From: Physcia stellaris
Lineage: Eukaryota > Ascomycota > Lecanoromycetes > Caliciales > Physciaceae
Length of the DNA stretch: 64,000 bases
Reading direction: 5' to 3'
Assembly (NCBI GenBank): GCA_018902385.1
Contig: JABSSW010000069.1
Span: forward strand, 1 to 64,000
A program made the position numbers and the translations under genes. Below the pieces are notes generated by a model. It ran no database searches. It was given only the letters and a program-made list of their open reading frames with translations, and had not been told where the DNA came from. This document shows, one piece after another, positions 1 through 10,832 of this stretch. The stretch's first letter is position 1. Each line of letters begins with the position of its first letter.

Positions 1-63
1 CTAACCCTAACCCTAACCCTAACCCTAACCCTAACCCTAACCCTAACCCTAACCCTAACCCTA
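1..63. repeat. Telomere repeat tract
   Basis: Ten and a half copies of CTAACC (the C-rich strand of TTAGGG) occupy the first 63 bases without interruption. This is the standard telomere repeat of filamentous ascomycetes, so the window starts at a chromosome end. There is no degenerate subtelomeric zone: the last repeat unit joins unique coding-type sequence directly. Confidence 0.97.
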
Positions 64-764
64 TTGAGCGAAGCTCGCAACAACATAGCATGTCACCTAC
101 CATGCCGAGCCCCTTCCACCGAACCCCAGCCCGTGAAGCTTGCTACCCCTACCCGCAGCCTCATCATCTCCCCGGCAACTTCGCTCAGATACAATCGCCA
201 GGCGGTTACTACCCTGCCATGAACCAAACACCCACACTCGCAGCCCTTCCAAGGCATGGTCCAGCCACCTATCCACCGCAAATGCATTCCACCAATTCAA
301 GCCCAGGCTTCACTACATCTCGGCCTGACCATTACAGTATGCCTGGCTACGGCGGCTACGATACATCGTCACCTTCTACCTTCATGGCTGTCAATGATCC
401 CCGGGGGTTTACGCAATCGTCCAGTCCGGAGCATCTGTACAGAGGCCAGACTCAGCCTCGATCCACTCCATATGGCGCGGAAGGACCCTATCAGCCACCC
501 TTCCAACCTCAGCAGCAACAGCCGGCTTATCACCATCAACAACAGGAACAATATTCCAATGGCGTTAAGCTTGAGCAAAATCCAAATTATGCCTTCACAG
601 GAGCAAATGCTCCAATGTCCCATTATCCACAGCAGGCGCCTACAAGCGCACCGATGCACTTCCAGGCTTCGGCCGCTGGAGAAATGGCCGGGATGGCGTA
701 TACACAGGCGCCGGTCAATCAGGCGTTGTACGGTCAGTCGAATCAGGGTTATGGGTACCAATGA
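64..764 (+). pseudogene. 3' part of a Q/P/Y-rich protein gene cut off by the telomere
   Basis: The frame ending in TGA at 762-764 is open all the way upstream to the telomere junction, and it stays open through the repeats, which would read as Asn-Pro. The first ATG inside it is at 90, but codons 63-89 are also open, so the natural start and the 5' exons are missing. The remaining 230 or so residues are low-complexity: rich in Pro, Gln, Tyr, Ser and Met, with a run of four Gln and a His/Gln patch. That composition is common in the C-terminal tails of fungal transcription regulators, but no DNA-binding domain remains and I do not recognise the family. Most likely a terminal chromosome break removed the front of this gene. 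Whether anything is still expressed is unknown. Confidence 0.75.
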
Positions 765-2142
765 TGTTCTAGTCATGTGCTTTTACGAATATAATGAGCG
801 GCTACTATATTATCGCAATCTTTCTCTTCAATGTCTAAAACTTCCACTTGATGAGGTTGGGAAGCTGGAGCCGGGTCTTGTGCAATAATGATACGATTTT
901 GGTTGACACCTACTCCTTAGGATACTTCACATATAACTATATGTTTACTTTTTCTTGTCCGTCAAAGCTTTAGGCCCTCAAAATTCTACTTCAGAACGTC
1001 GTGTATTCCGATGAACGTGGACCGTCTCGGCTCTCTATATTTTGATATTTAATCTCCTCCAAAAAAAACCCCTGAAAACCCAACCCTTTAAACCCTCCTT
1101 GTATTCGCTACGAAGTCCTCACCCCTTTCACGTTGGTCATGTCTGTTGAAAGGACATTCGGAAACGGCACTTTCACACGCCACTCATTGCCTTATTTCGG
1201 TTCAGGACGCATTACTGGCCGCAAGACCCTTGATCGAAAATCGCTGAGGTAGCGTTGGATGTTGGGTAAGGGGTGCTCGTACCGATCTGCGGCGATACCA
1301 CGACCTAAATAAATACGTTAAGCACAGGAGGTGAGGGATTGCATGCTCGTATCGCGACTTCTCTTTCTTTATCCCTCATACTATCGTGTTCGAGTCACTC
1401 TGATCTAACATTCCTTGGTAACGGTCTCGACCAGCTACCTCCGTATGTAGGATTCTCATGGGTTGCTTGGTTGCTATCTTTCCTGCGGGATTGTGCGTTC
1501 TTTGAGATTGCGCTTGGCATCGCTTTTTGGGGGGTATGCTGTTGGTTGGGGGAGGTGGCTGATCAGGATGCCCCTACGCTGAGGGGTGGATGCAGGTTGA
1601 ACGCTGGTTCGTGATAAAGACATTGGATTACGTGGACGGATTAGAGGATTTTGGGGAAATGATATAAAGGAGAATGGATAGATTGCAGTGCAGATGGAGG
1701 AGGATATCCTGCCAGAATTCGGGTGTGGATGGTGGGTCTGCGACTTTGATCCGATTGCTTGATGTGAGGTGCTACGACGTATGGGTATCTCCAGAAACTT
1801 TTTGGTTATTTCTCTGATGAGTTTCACCTAAGCTTAACATAGTCGTGAATGGGATGTTCGCTATCGAGTGGTCTGATGCTGGTCCAAAGTTCACGCGAAG
1901 AGGAGACTGAAGTGTAATAATTTTGGTGTTTGGTTCAGAAGTCCCTTTGACTGTTCATGATCGTGGCTCATGGTATCTATATGCATCCTCGATAACGCCA
2001 TACCAATGCAACGCTTTATGGGGAGGTCGTTTCAAACTAATAGTAACCTACACATCTGTCAGCGCATATTCCCTAGCCGGAATGGGCGTGCGATGAAAAT
2101 CGACCTCTCGTAAAGGACGAAAATCAAGATCCTCGGGCCAAC
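765..2142. other. Intergenic, nothing recognised
   Basis: About 1.4 kb without a supportable gene. Frames of 91 codons (1339-1614) and 117 codons (1474-1827, opposite strand) overlap each other and show no family features. Confidence 0.6.
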
Positions 2143-3178
2143 TTACGCATTCACACACCCATCGTTCTCGGGATTATTCGTTACCTGCGCCCACCGTCCC
2201 CAAACGACCTTTCCGCCGGCCGTCACAATACCCAACTCACTGACATTGACCTCTATTATCGTTCCCTTTGTGAGCACACCCAGCTGCGTGTACATCGGGT
2301 TCTGAGGATTCTTCTTGACGGAGAGGATAGGTAGTTGGACCGTGACGGCAAGCTCGGGATGGGTGACATTCGCTTTCTTATACCGCAGGCCCATAGGCCG
2401 AATAAAGCGTTCGTATTTCACGGGGCGGCGGGTGAAGTCGGGTCCAACTATCCAGCAAACCACGATTGTCAGCCACGATGCTTTGAAACGTAGTACGCCC
2501 AAAGAATCCCCGAGGGGCAGATTGTGAAAGTAGAAAGTAAAAGCCATACCGAAAGTCGGTTTGGTAATCATCCGTTTCCACCCCTTCTTCGCCGTCTTCT
2601 TCCCCGTCTTGACAACCTTGAACATCTCCTCCTCACTAATGCCCCTAACCTTCGGCAACGGCACACTGAATTTCGCCGCCTTCTCATTCCGCTTCTCCTT
2701 GATCTTGCTGCTCAACGCTTTCGCCTCGTTGCCTTTCCCTCTATCGAGCAGGTATTGCGGTAGCGGTTGGGAGGAAGGCTCCGAGGGCGCGGACGATTTG
2801 ACGGTCTTCTCTTCCTGCGCGCGGATCTGCTTGCGCATCTGGATCTTCTCGGCATGGCGCGCTTTTTGGTGGAGTTTCGCGCGCAGGCCGCGCAGGTTTT
2901 GGGCGGAGGCGGAGGCGGCGTGGGTGGATCGGGCGATGCGTTTGCGGGTGCGTTCTTCGTGGTCGAGTCTGTGAGGGGTTATGGTGAATGGGTGCGCAGT
3001 AGGTGAGGAGGGGCGCGGACGTACCTCTTGCCATGCTGCTTTTGCCAGCGCTCAATGTATCTGGGGAGGTTAGTGGGGGAGCGTGGTCACTGCGACTAGG
3101 ATCGCATACTCGTTTTGAGGCTGTAGAGTGGTTAGATGATACTCTCCGTATACAACGAATGGACATTGGACCCACCAT
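2143..3178 (-). CDS. NSA2: Ribosome biogenesis protein Nsa2 (eS8-like family)
   Basis: Nsa2 is a nucleolar assembly factor of the 60S pre-ribosome. Five exons fit the family along its whole length: 3176-3178 (ATG only), 3110-3120, 3025-3060, 2550-2968 and 2143-2447, giving 257 residues against about 260 in the family. The N terminus reads [17 protein letters not shown], followed by the basic helical stretch [11 protein letters not shown], and the C terminus ends in [11 protein letters not shown], a hallmark of the family. The first intron begins directly after the ATG and has a CTAAC branch site. The fourth intron (2448-2549) is 102 nt with no stop, so the unspliced frame is also open. Splicing restores [16 protein letters not shown]. 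It is an essential gene in yeast and lies only about 2 kb from the telomere here. Confidence 0.95.
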
Positions 3179-3787
3179 AATTTATGATTACTGATTTTAA
3201 TTGAAACCTTCGAATTAATTAATGGGCCTTGTGTGTGGTGTTGCGGCGAAATCCAGAAGTCTTGGCATAAATGAATCTTGGCAACAAAAAAGCGACAGCG
3301 GTTTCACGTCATTGGCAAATTCATCACGACTCACTGCTCTTCTCATGTTCCACCTTTTACACTCCGTCGATACCCGACATATTCTCAACCCTAGTTCCCA
3401 TTTTTGATCGCATATTCTCTTCCGAATAGACTGAAAGATTTCTGAGTGCTCGGATGGTACGAAGATTTGGCGAAAAGATGTCGAGCACCGTCAAGACATT
3501 CTTTGCGGATGTAGAAGCATCTAGGATAAGACTATTGCTCCGAAACCATGTACCATCAATGCACGGGACTGTTCCAACAATCCATGCAGAATCCAAGCCG
3601 CACGGAGACGGAGCTTAGTACAATAGCTTTCGGGTATCTACCATGATATTTGCCTCAACTTTGAAAGACAGACATGAGCTGAATCCGGAACGGATGGTCT
3701 CAGATGAGTTGTTGATGTCCAAGATCTCGCAGTAACAGACAGTGGCAGGCAGATTGCAGCTCACATAGTGTAACGCTTCTCCGCTGA
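3179..3787. other. Intergenic
   Basis: About 600 bases between the NSA2 start and the end of the deaminase gene. It must hold the NSA2 promoter; no gene is supportable. Confidence 0.6.
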
Positions 3788-4348
3788 CTATGATTTACCT
3801 CCAGTATCATGACCAGCAGTCGAAACCTCAAGAATGCGCTCCTCCATTCCCTCGACGAACCTAACCGCCACACCACCATCCTCCAATTTTTTCCTTCCCG
3901 TGGTGCCGTGTTCTTGAGCCACGAATACTTCCGGTTCTTTGATGCCGACATACACCGTCTTGATAGCTCCATTGAGCCTTAAAATCCGGTCCACGCACGT
4001 CCGGTTGCCACTGAGTCGTTTGTTGCAAGGCTCCATAGTTGTGTACAAGACTGTATTCGAAGGGAGCACTTCGCCAATACGCTCTTCCGGCAGACTGTGC
4101 TTCTGTGCAACCTTGATGAAACAGCACTGCTCTGCGTGCGTGGTTCCAGGGTCGCCGAGCGAGTCGCGAGGAAGTTCGAGGGAATAGCCGGTCGATATAA
4201 TAGCGTTCGCATCCGCGTCCACGAGAACGGCCCCGACGCAGAATTTGGTAGAAGTAGGTGGTGAAAGCCGGGCTTGTTCTACCGCATACTCCATGTAGCC
4301 CATATGATCGCCTGCGGCGATAGTCGGAAAAGACGACTCCTCAGTCAT
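3788..4348 (-). CDS. Zinc-dependent cytidine/dCMP-type deaminase, DRAP-deaminase-like
   Basis: A 186-residue protein if it starts at the ATG at 4348, which has a good CAAAATG context; an upstream in-frame ATG at 4453 would add 35 residues. The zinc site of the cytidine deaminase fold is visible: THAEQC gives the metal-binding His and the proton-shuttling Glu, and TMEPCNKRLSGNRTC gives the two Cys ligands. The Cys spacing (C-x9-C, with a LSGN insertion) resembles the deaminase half of fungal riboflavin enzymes (diaminohydroxyphosphoribosylaminopyrimidine deaminase) rather than nucleoside deaminases; that is inference. It stands alone, with no other riboflavin gene nearby. A GT right after the codons for HDTGG could be a donor for a further short exon. 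Confidence 0.8.
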   Translation of the reverse strand: MTEESSFPTIAAGDHMGYMEYAVEQARLSPPTSTKFCVGAVLVDADANAIISTGYSLELPRDSLGDPGTTHAEQCCFIKVAQKHSLPEERIGEVLPSNTVLYTTMEPCNKRLSGNRTCVDRILRLNGAIKTVYVGIKEPEVFVAQEHGTTGRKKLEDGGVAVRFVEGMEERILEVSTAGHDTGGKS

Positions 4349-5084
4349 TTTGTTGGTAGTAGGCTTGCCAGCACTGGAAGATAGTTGAGTAAGCCGTTTA
4401 TCAGCGCACGAGCCCTGCGAACGCTTGGAGCTTGTATTCTTACAGATTCCCACGGGGCAGCACCACGTTCCTCGAGACGTTGGCGAAGATCACATTGGAT
4501 TACGTCACTCAGAGTCTGGAACAAAGAGAGAATACACAAGCAGTGAGATAAGCAAGGTGATGGGCTGATGTGACGGTTGACTTTTCGCGATGGTTGCACA
4601 AGATTCTAAGCGCTCGGCTACTTCGCTACAACTTGCTTCGGCTTCTTCCGGGGTCACAACCAAGCTCATTCAGTAGAAGTAAGATACCTTGTAGTAAGCT
4701 GGAACTCGAACCTCAATGGCAGAACAGTGTCTCCCTCCCCAATCTATGGCTGAAATTTGACGATGTATGGTTTGAACGGACAACTGGTAGCAAATGTACT
4801 ATGGTCAGCCTCAGGACTTCCACTACGCAATCCATGGCATAATGAGAAAGTCTAGCAAAGTCCAAATATGGAATTTATACTGAGCTCACCCCATCCGAGC
4901 GCCCTTGGAAAGGCTTGGTTCTCTGATATACAGTACTCGAAAGAAATCCCCCTGTTTTGAGGGCACAAAAGGAAGCAAAACCGATTGCACACCTGTTGCT
5001 CAGGCTTGATATAATAGGCGGGTTTCTCCTGCTTTGGTGAGACTGCATTCGGAGTTTCTATCCATCACTTTTCCTGGGCTTGAG
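4349..5084. other. Intergenic
   Basis: About 735 bases upstream of the deaminase and downstream of the dead NLR gene. Only short overlapping frames; nothing recognised. Confidence 0.5.
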
Positions 5085-8000
5085 TCATTCAAACCATTCT
5101 TCTCTAAGCCCGTTACGAATCACAGCAACCTCTCCGTTCCTAGGAACGAAGAGTGTCCCGTCTCTAGACACTGTAGAAAATTTGAAGCACTCGGCATTGA
5201 GCCAGTCCTGTGGTAGAAAGAAGTGACGCTTGGCCGAAGTAGCATTTTTGTCGCTCAATGCCCACGTACACACCCAAAATTCTCGGTCGAGAAAGACTAA
5301 GAGGTCTTCGGATGCTGAGGATTGTGCATATGAAGGACGCCGATAGTCCCGAGACGCAAACCCTAAAACTACGTCTATCTGGGTTTCGACAAGCGGCGGT
5401 AGTAGTTGCGGTTTAATAGCGGAGTTGGGGTCATCAGGCTCAGGTGATGGGACAAGTATAATCTGTCTTCTTGGCCGCTGACCTTTCATTACCTCGAAAG
5501 TCTGACACAACAACTGTGACCCATCAGAGGTGGCAAAGACCTTGTCTACGAAACTTGTTTCCTCGCCAGGGCTTGTTGGATTGACATCGGTTGGAAGAAC
5601 CACTGGCGTTTCCGTGTCAATCATTTCTCGTTCAAGGCTAAAGGTTCGAGTTTCTAATAGATTGGACCATCGCAATAATTTTATGCTGGCGTACTCAATC
5701 TGTAAAAGGGTGTCGTCGCGAGTAGGGTGCGAAACCCAGCGACAAGCATGGCTTAAGGATATCTGGCTGGTGATCATCTCCTTATTGCTGATAGACCACA
5801 ACTGAATGAACCCTTGAACAGCGACGAAAAGGTGTTCCGAGGAACGACTAATGATAAGCTGTTGGATGCACTCAATATTTGCATCAAAGCTTAATGAAGG
5901 CTCTTCCATGGGCATTCGAGGGTTGCTAGCCCAGACACTTAACCTAGACCCCAAGTCCGCAGTTACGAGTATGGTCCCATCGTCACTCCAAGAAGCATGG
6001 TCAACGGCCATAAGTGTCTGTGAGATCATGGTAGATGTATCTTTTCCGCATTCATGCAGTCGTAGAGATCCCGCCTCATCCCCAATGCAATAACTGAAGT
6101 TCAGTGGATTAACAGCGAGTGCGGTTATAGGGTCTGACATCTCGCTGACAGCTTCGGAAGCTTGAGAAAAACTTCCCAAGGTGCTCGAGGTTTCGCTTGC
6201 CTTATCATCAGTCTCCGCAAGGCGCAATAGGGCATTAGGCTCCCAAATGTTGCCAAAAAAATCTCTAAGGTCGTATATTCGTCTTCCGTCAGGACTCATT
6301 GATAGATCTGTGACTGGAGTGTGACAAGAAAGTGTGTTGTGGAAATACCAAATCTCCAAGGTACCATCTACGTTGCTTGTAACGAACAGACTCCCGTTAG
6401 GACCGCACCTGATATCGGCTGCAATGGTTTTCAGCTCTTGACTATCCTGCTCAATGTGATGCCATTTGAAAATGCAACCATCATTATACAGTCCGAGGAC
6501 ATGCCCGATATTGGATTCCAGCATATAGGCCCAACATCCGTCCAGAAATCGAGTCGACTCTTTGATCTGTCAGTGATACATTCACAGCGACCAATGAGGC
6601 CCGGCGGATCAATGCCCCAGACCAAGAGCGGAAATCCTCGATACGCGATCGCCACTTGTAGGCCATCTGCGTCAATTGCAACCCTATTCGGGGAGTTGTA
6701 CGGTGAACTTCGCAGACAGCTCCCAGCAGTAGGAATGCGACGGATTGGGCATTTGTCTTGCGACCAACAAAGAGTATTGGGATAGGATTACGCGCAGTAG
6801 GCATGCTTGACAATAGGGCCAAAAGCTTCTCGGGCTCATCACACTCATCTAGAGCATCGATAACCCAGTACAATGGTCTACTCAGGTGAAGCTTGAAGAG
6901 TCTCGACATGGATAACTTGTGCCACAATACACGCGTGTCCGCCTTATCAAGTGGAGAGGTCTCTTCGGCCACTTTAAGCAGTTTCTCTTCGTACATGGGC
7001 AAGTCAGCTGCAACCTGGTATGCCAGAGATCTAAGCAATGTATTGATAGATATCTTAGCTTGATCCCCCAATCTGAAGAAGAATTATTGACAGCTAGATC
7101 CAATTCTTCTTAAGTATGAGACGATGTAAGAGGATAGGACAGACTTCCCGGCACCAGGGACACCATGCACGTAGAGTGCTTGTGGGCTCGTATCCTGGAA
7201 ATCCAGCCAGCGCTCAAAAGCCCGGTCTCTCTTTATCCACTCACACGAGCCGGGCATCCAGCGGCTATGGAAGAACTCGTAGTCATCATTGGGAGACTCT
7301 TCAATCCCAAGTAGCTTCATGACTCCAAGAGGCAAGCTTTTGATAGGACTGCCAATGGTCTGAGTACGGTTCAACGGGCTTGAAATCTAAAGGGAAGAAC
7401 CAGTGGGCAGAGGCTCTTCCGTTAGGGCTACCTGCGAAGAGCTCACAATACTCAGTGACTGTCGCGTGACGAGGGATTGTTCAGTCTCAGCTGGATTTAA
7501 CGAATGCTGGCTAATGGGCGACCCTAAAATGCTTCTCACACTGATATAATTCGGATACTCTGGACTAAAGAATTTGCAGACATCGTGATGATCGGCGTCT
7601 AATGGCTTGCAAATTTCATTGGGTTAACCGAGTATACACGAATCTTACTCACGTACCATCACTTTTCTTGGTCCGATAGGAGTTTCCTGGGTTTCATGTA
7701 ACGATGCAAGCTGTGATCTTGGTGCTATATTTTTGAACTGTACGTTATTGTCGTGTATTGCCGATGAAATGCGATTAAGCTCTTCCATGTATTGTTTCGG
7801 GAAATGTTTGAAAACCGAAACCGACAATATGCAATTGGGCACTTCTGCAAGGTTGGTACCACGATGAGGCGTGGATAAGAAAATGATTGCACGTGTCGAC
7901 AACATCATATTCTTGTGTTGTGGGTCATTTTGACTTAAGATGCAGGCCTTTTTCACTACCAAACCTCCCATGGAATGCGCGATGAAGATGATAGGTGCCT

Positions 8001-8547
8001 GGAGAAGCATTAGCTGTGTACCATAAGTTCTTGGATGGGCGGGAATTGTACAGGTGCTTTCGCCTTCAACATCAGCAGCTACAATAGAAGGTCTATTGCA
8101 AAATCTCCAATACTGAGCATATTATGTTGCCTGGGAGCCGCAAAGTGTGCATTGTAGCCAAACGAGAGTTCATGTGCTTGGTCAAATCCGTATTCATGGG
8201 GTTGCCATTCTCGTGGCCAAAAATATTCAGTATTCCGATTCCTGGACCATGTTTTGCGACTCGTCCCTCCGAGACCTTGGACAAAAATTGGATTCACCGA
8301 AGGCTCCAGCCGCTTCATGCACAATAATCAGGCCAAGAAGATCCGTTTGGCGTTCGGTAGAGAGCTCGCTAAGGTGCTCCTCGTTTTGGGGGCTTCTGTC
8401 CTGCCGAGCTACATTTCCAAAAGAGGACAGCTTGCTCTCCACAGTAGCACCGCGGTGAACATCTGAGCGCCTGTGACCGCCGTCTGGGGCTAATTGATGA
8501 ACATGATATTGAAAGTGATCCTCCTCAGGTTGGCTGCGAGGAGGGTT
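5085..8547 (-). pseudogene. Broken NLR gene: SesB-like hydrolase + NACHT + WD40
   Basis: Fungal NLRs with this layout are non-self/immune-type receptors. Read on the minus strand, the order is: an open 5' frame without ATG (8547 onward); an alpha/beta-hydrolase start (FVQGLGGTSRKTW); its nucleophile elbow (IFIAHSMGGLVVKKA) and STPHRGT; the hydrolase-NACHT linker (PLDADHHDVCKFFSPE); Walker A (VHGVPGAGKS); Walker B (LYWVIDALDECD); then WD40 sequence ending in PRNGEVAVIRNGLREEW. In-frame stops sit at 7645-7647 (TAA), 7624-7626 (TAA), 7387-7389 (TAG) and 7084-7086 (TAA), all in the same frame. Frameshifts lie near 8305, near 8085 and near 6512, where one base is missing between ICWNPISG and HVLGLYNDG. 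Around 6710 the NACHT text (SVAFLLL) jumps to the WD40 entry (FSPYNSPNRV), so the rest of NACHT and the linker are gone. The last 479 codons (5085-6524) are still open. It cannot make the full receptor. Confidence 0.88.
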
Positions 8548-9712
8548 CTACGGAACCTACGAAACTGGAAACCCCAATTTCAGCAGAACATCGAGGAACC
8601 TGATGCGCATCATACGCTTACCATTCAAAAAGATCGTTCAAACAAACTATAATATCGTAGCATGCGCCGCCTAACCAAATACGGGTACGACGAGCGAGGT
8701 GAAGAGTTGATTGTTTTCCAGAAAATTGGACGTCAGGCCGAGTTGTATTAGACAGGAGAACATGGCTCCCCATCCATAGCCCCAGTAGTCGTCTTCTCTG
8801 ATAGGCGGAGTACCCGTAGTCGAACAGCTGTTTTAATAGAAGGAGCACGCGGCTGCACATGTCCACTCGTACCTCCTCATAGGTAGAAGCTCGCGGAGCT
8901 ATACTCGAGTAAGCCCCGCATGCGGCAGGCTCGCAGAGCCGCAACCCAGAGTATTAGTACGGAGTTGTCTCGAACAAATTGAATGGTGGTCCAGACTCCA
9001 CATCGACTGTGTTGATCTCGTTCCTTCTGTTACCGTGCAGCTTATTTTCGCTCCACGAGACAGATTTGGGCAAATTATGTCCTTCACAGTCACATGAATT
9101 TGTCATGGCTAGAAGTAGAGGCATAATACTCGAGGACTCAACGAAAAGTACTAGTGCGACACTTAGGCTCGCGCCGAGGCTCCGCGGGAGCGCTAGAACT
9201 AGTCCCTATTGGGGTCTCTATCGACTTCCACTCCTGCCCTACCTACCTTATGTGGAGGTTTTAACAACGAAAAAGAACCACAACGCCCTCGTTGTACCCT
9301 GCTGGGAAGCTGCCTCCGCGTGTCCGGTACTAACGACTCATTCTCCGAGAAAGCCATTAGTCATTCCCAGAAGGAAGTAAGAAATATATCCGTCCGCCAC
9401 GCGGTCAAGCATTCCCTAGACCGCTGAGATTGCGACCGTGCTCTCGAGGAGGCTTCTCCAGATTACGGCGAGGCGCTTGGTAACAATGGGATGCCCGTAG
9501 GTGGCAATGCAGGCCATTGTTTGATCTAGAAGTACCATTGCAGATACCGCAGGCGTCACGGGAAGGGCAGGCGCGAAGGGTAAATGAAACAGATGTAAGG
9601 ACCGAGAATTTGGCGGTTTCGTGAGCTTGGGGTTATGCCTTGATACCAAAACATAACAGGCTACTCTCGTAAGCGGCAGCAGTGAGACTACTTGAGTTGC
9701 AAGTCTCAATCC
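8548..9712. other. Intergenic
   Basis: About 1.2 kb between the dead NLR and the first fructosamine-kinase-like gene, divergently arranged. The short frames here (up to 150 codons) are shadows or lack any recognisable motif. Confidence 0.5.
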
Positions 9713-10832
9713 ATGAATTATCACGGCAGTGAAGGGCTTAAATTGGGTGGCGAAAATATCAAACTTGATCCAAGCGTCGTAGGAAGTGAGTATGACGCTT
9801 TCCAACCGTTGCATTGGTAAGAACCCGACTGACAAATGCCAAGAATTACCTAGAGGCTGCCAAGTTCTCTCCACCGAGGCTCACGGCGTCAGCTTCTGGG
9901 CTTATACCGGGAAGATCAATGTTGCTCTAGCTGACGGGGAACCGAAGTCATTTTTCATCAAAGTGATCTCGAAAGAAATTGGTAAGGCGATGATGCACAG
10001 TGAGTACGAGTGTACGAAGGCTATACACGCGCTCATGCCTGATTTTACACCGAGGCCGATTGCATGGGGAACCTACGAGACGAATTGCGATACTCATTTC
10101 TACCTATGCGAATTCCGTGAGATGATAGATGAAATGCCAGACCCTCACAAATTTGCCGTGCGATTGGCAGCCCTGCACCAAAATAGCAAGTCTCCAGAAG
10201 GCAAGTTCGGTTCCTCCTTTACCACATACAATGGAAATCTACCCCAGCTCGGTGGCTGGGAGTCGAGTTGGGAGACCTACTTCACCAAGAGCTTGAGGTT
10301 GGCTCTTGACCTCGAACTTGAAGCCAAGGGACCAGATCCGGAGTTCGATACTCTCATCCCGACACTTTTTGACAAGGTCGTACCTCGTCTGCTTCGTCCC
10401 CTTGAGAGTGACGGCCGATTTGTGAAACCGTCGCTAGTACATGGGGACCTCTGGTTTGCGAATTCCGGCATTGACGTAGGCACCGATGAACCTCTGATCT
10501 TCGATGCATGTAGCTTCTATGCCCACAATGAATGTAAGTCTATCTTGGCATCAGTACCTATAGCCATGGCGAAACTGAAATCGCACCTATCAAAGATGAG
10601 TTCGGTCAGTGGCGACCAGTCTGTAACAGATTCGGAGGCGAATACATAAAAGCATATAACTCTTATGCTCAAATTTCACCACCGGCAGAGGACTACGAGG
10701 GCTGCCTTGATCTCTATAAATTGTGAGACTGCGACCGGAACGAAATACGAAGTGAGGCTGACGTAGAACAGGAGATTCAATACTCACGTATCAGCCATTT
10801 TCAAAGATAACCCAACGCTGAGGGAGCAGTAA
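9713..10832 (+). CDS. Fructosamine/ketosamine-3-kinase family protein
   Basis: Fructosamine-3-kinases phosphorylate sugars attached to protein amines, leading to deglycation. Four exons (9713-9785, 9844-10533, 10596-10722, 10772-10832) give 316 residues, normal for the family. The start ATG at 9713 is chosen because exon 1 ends at a GTGAGT donor and rejoins LPRGCQVLSTEAHG in frame; a start at the later ATG (9792) would read through the intron. Family motifs: SFFIKVISKE (nucleotide-binding Lys), the EYE helix, LVHGDLWFANSG (catalytic loop), FDACSFYAHNEYEFG (metal-binding Asp) across the second intron, and the C terminus FNTHVSAIFKDNPTLREQ. It is intact by all visible criteria. A second, more divergent family member lies 5.4 kb away on the other strand. 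Confidence 0.92.

Noticed and set aside
7084-7626. Two of the in-frame TAA codons of the broken NLR fall where relatives have Tyr, suggesting stop-codon reassignment
   Set aside because: Intact genes in the window end at TAA (for example both kinase-like genes), the other in-frame stops do not sit at Tyr positions, and frameshifts and a deletion are also present. Ordinary decay explains it.
9416-9874. 152-codon minus-strand frame with a hydrophobic start
   Set aside because: It overlaps the first exon and intron of the well-supported fructosamine-kinase-like gene and shows no family feature.
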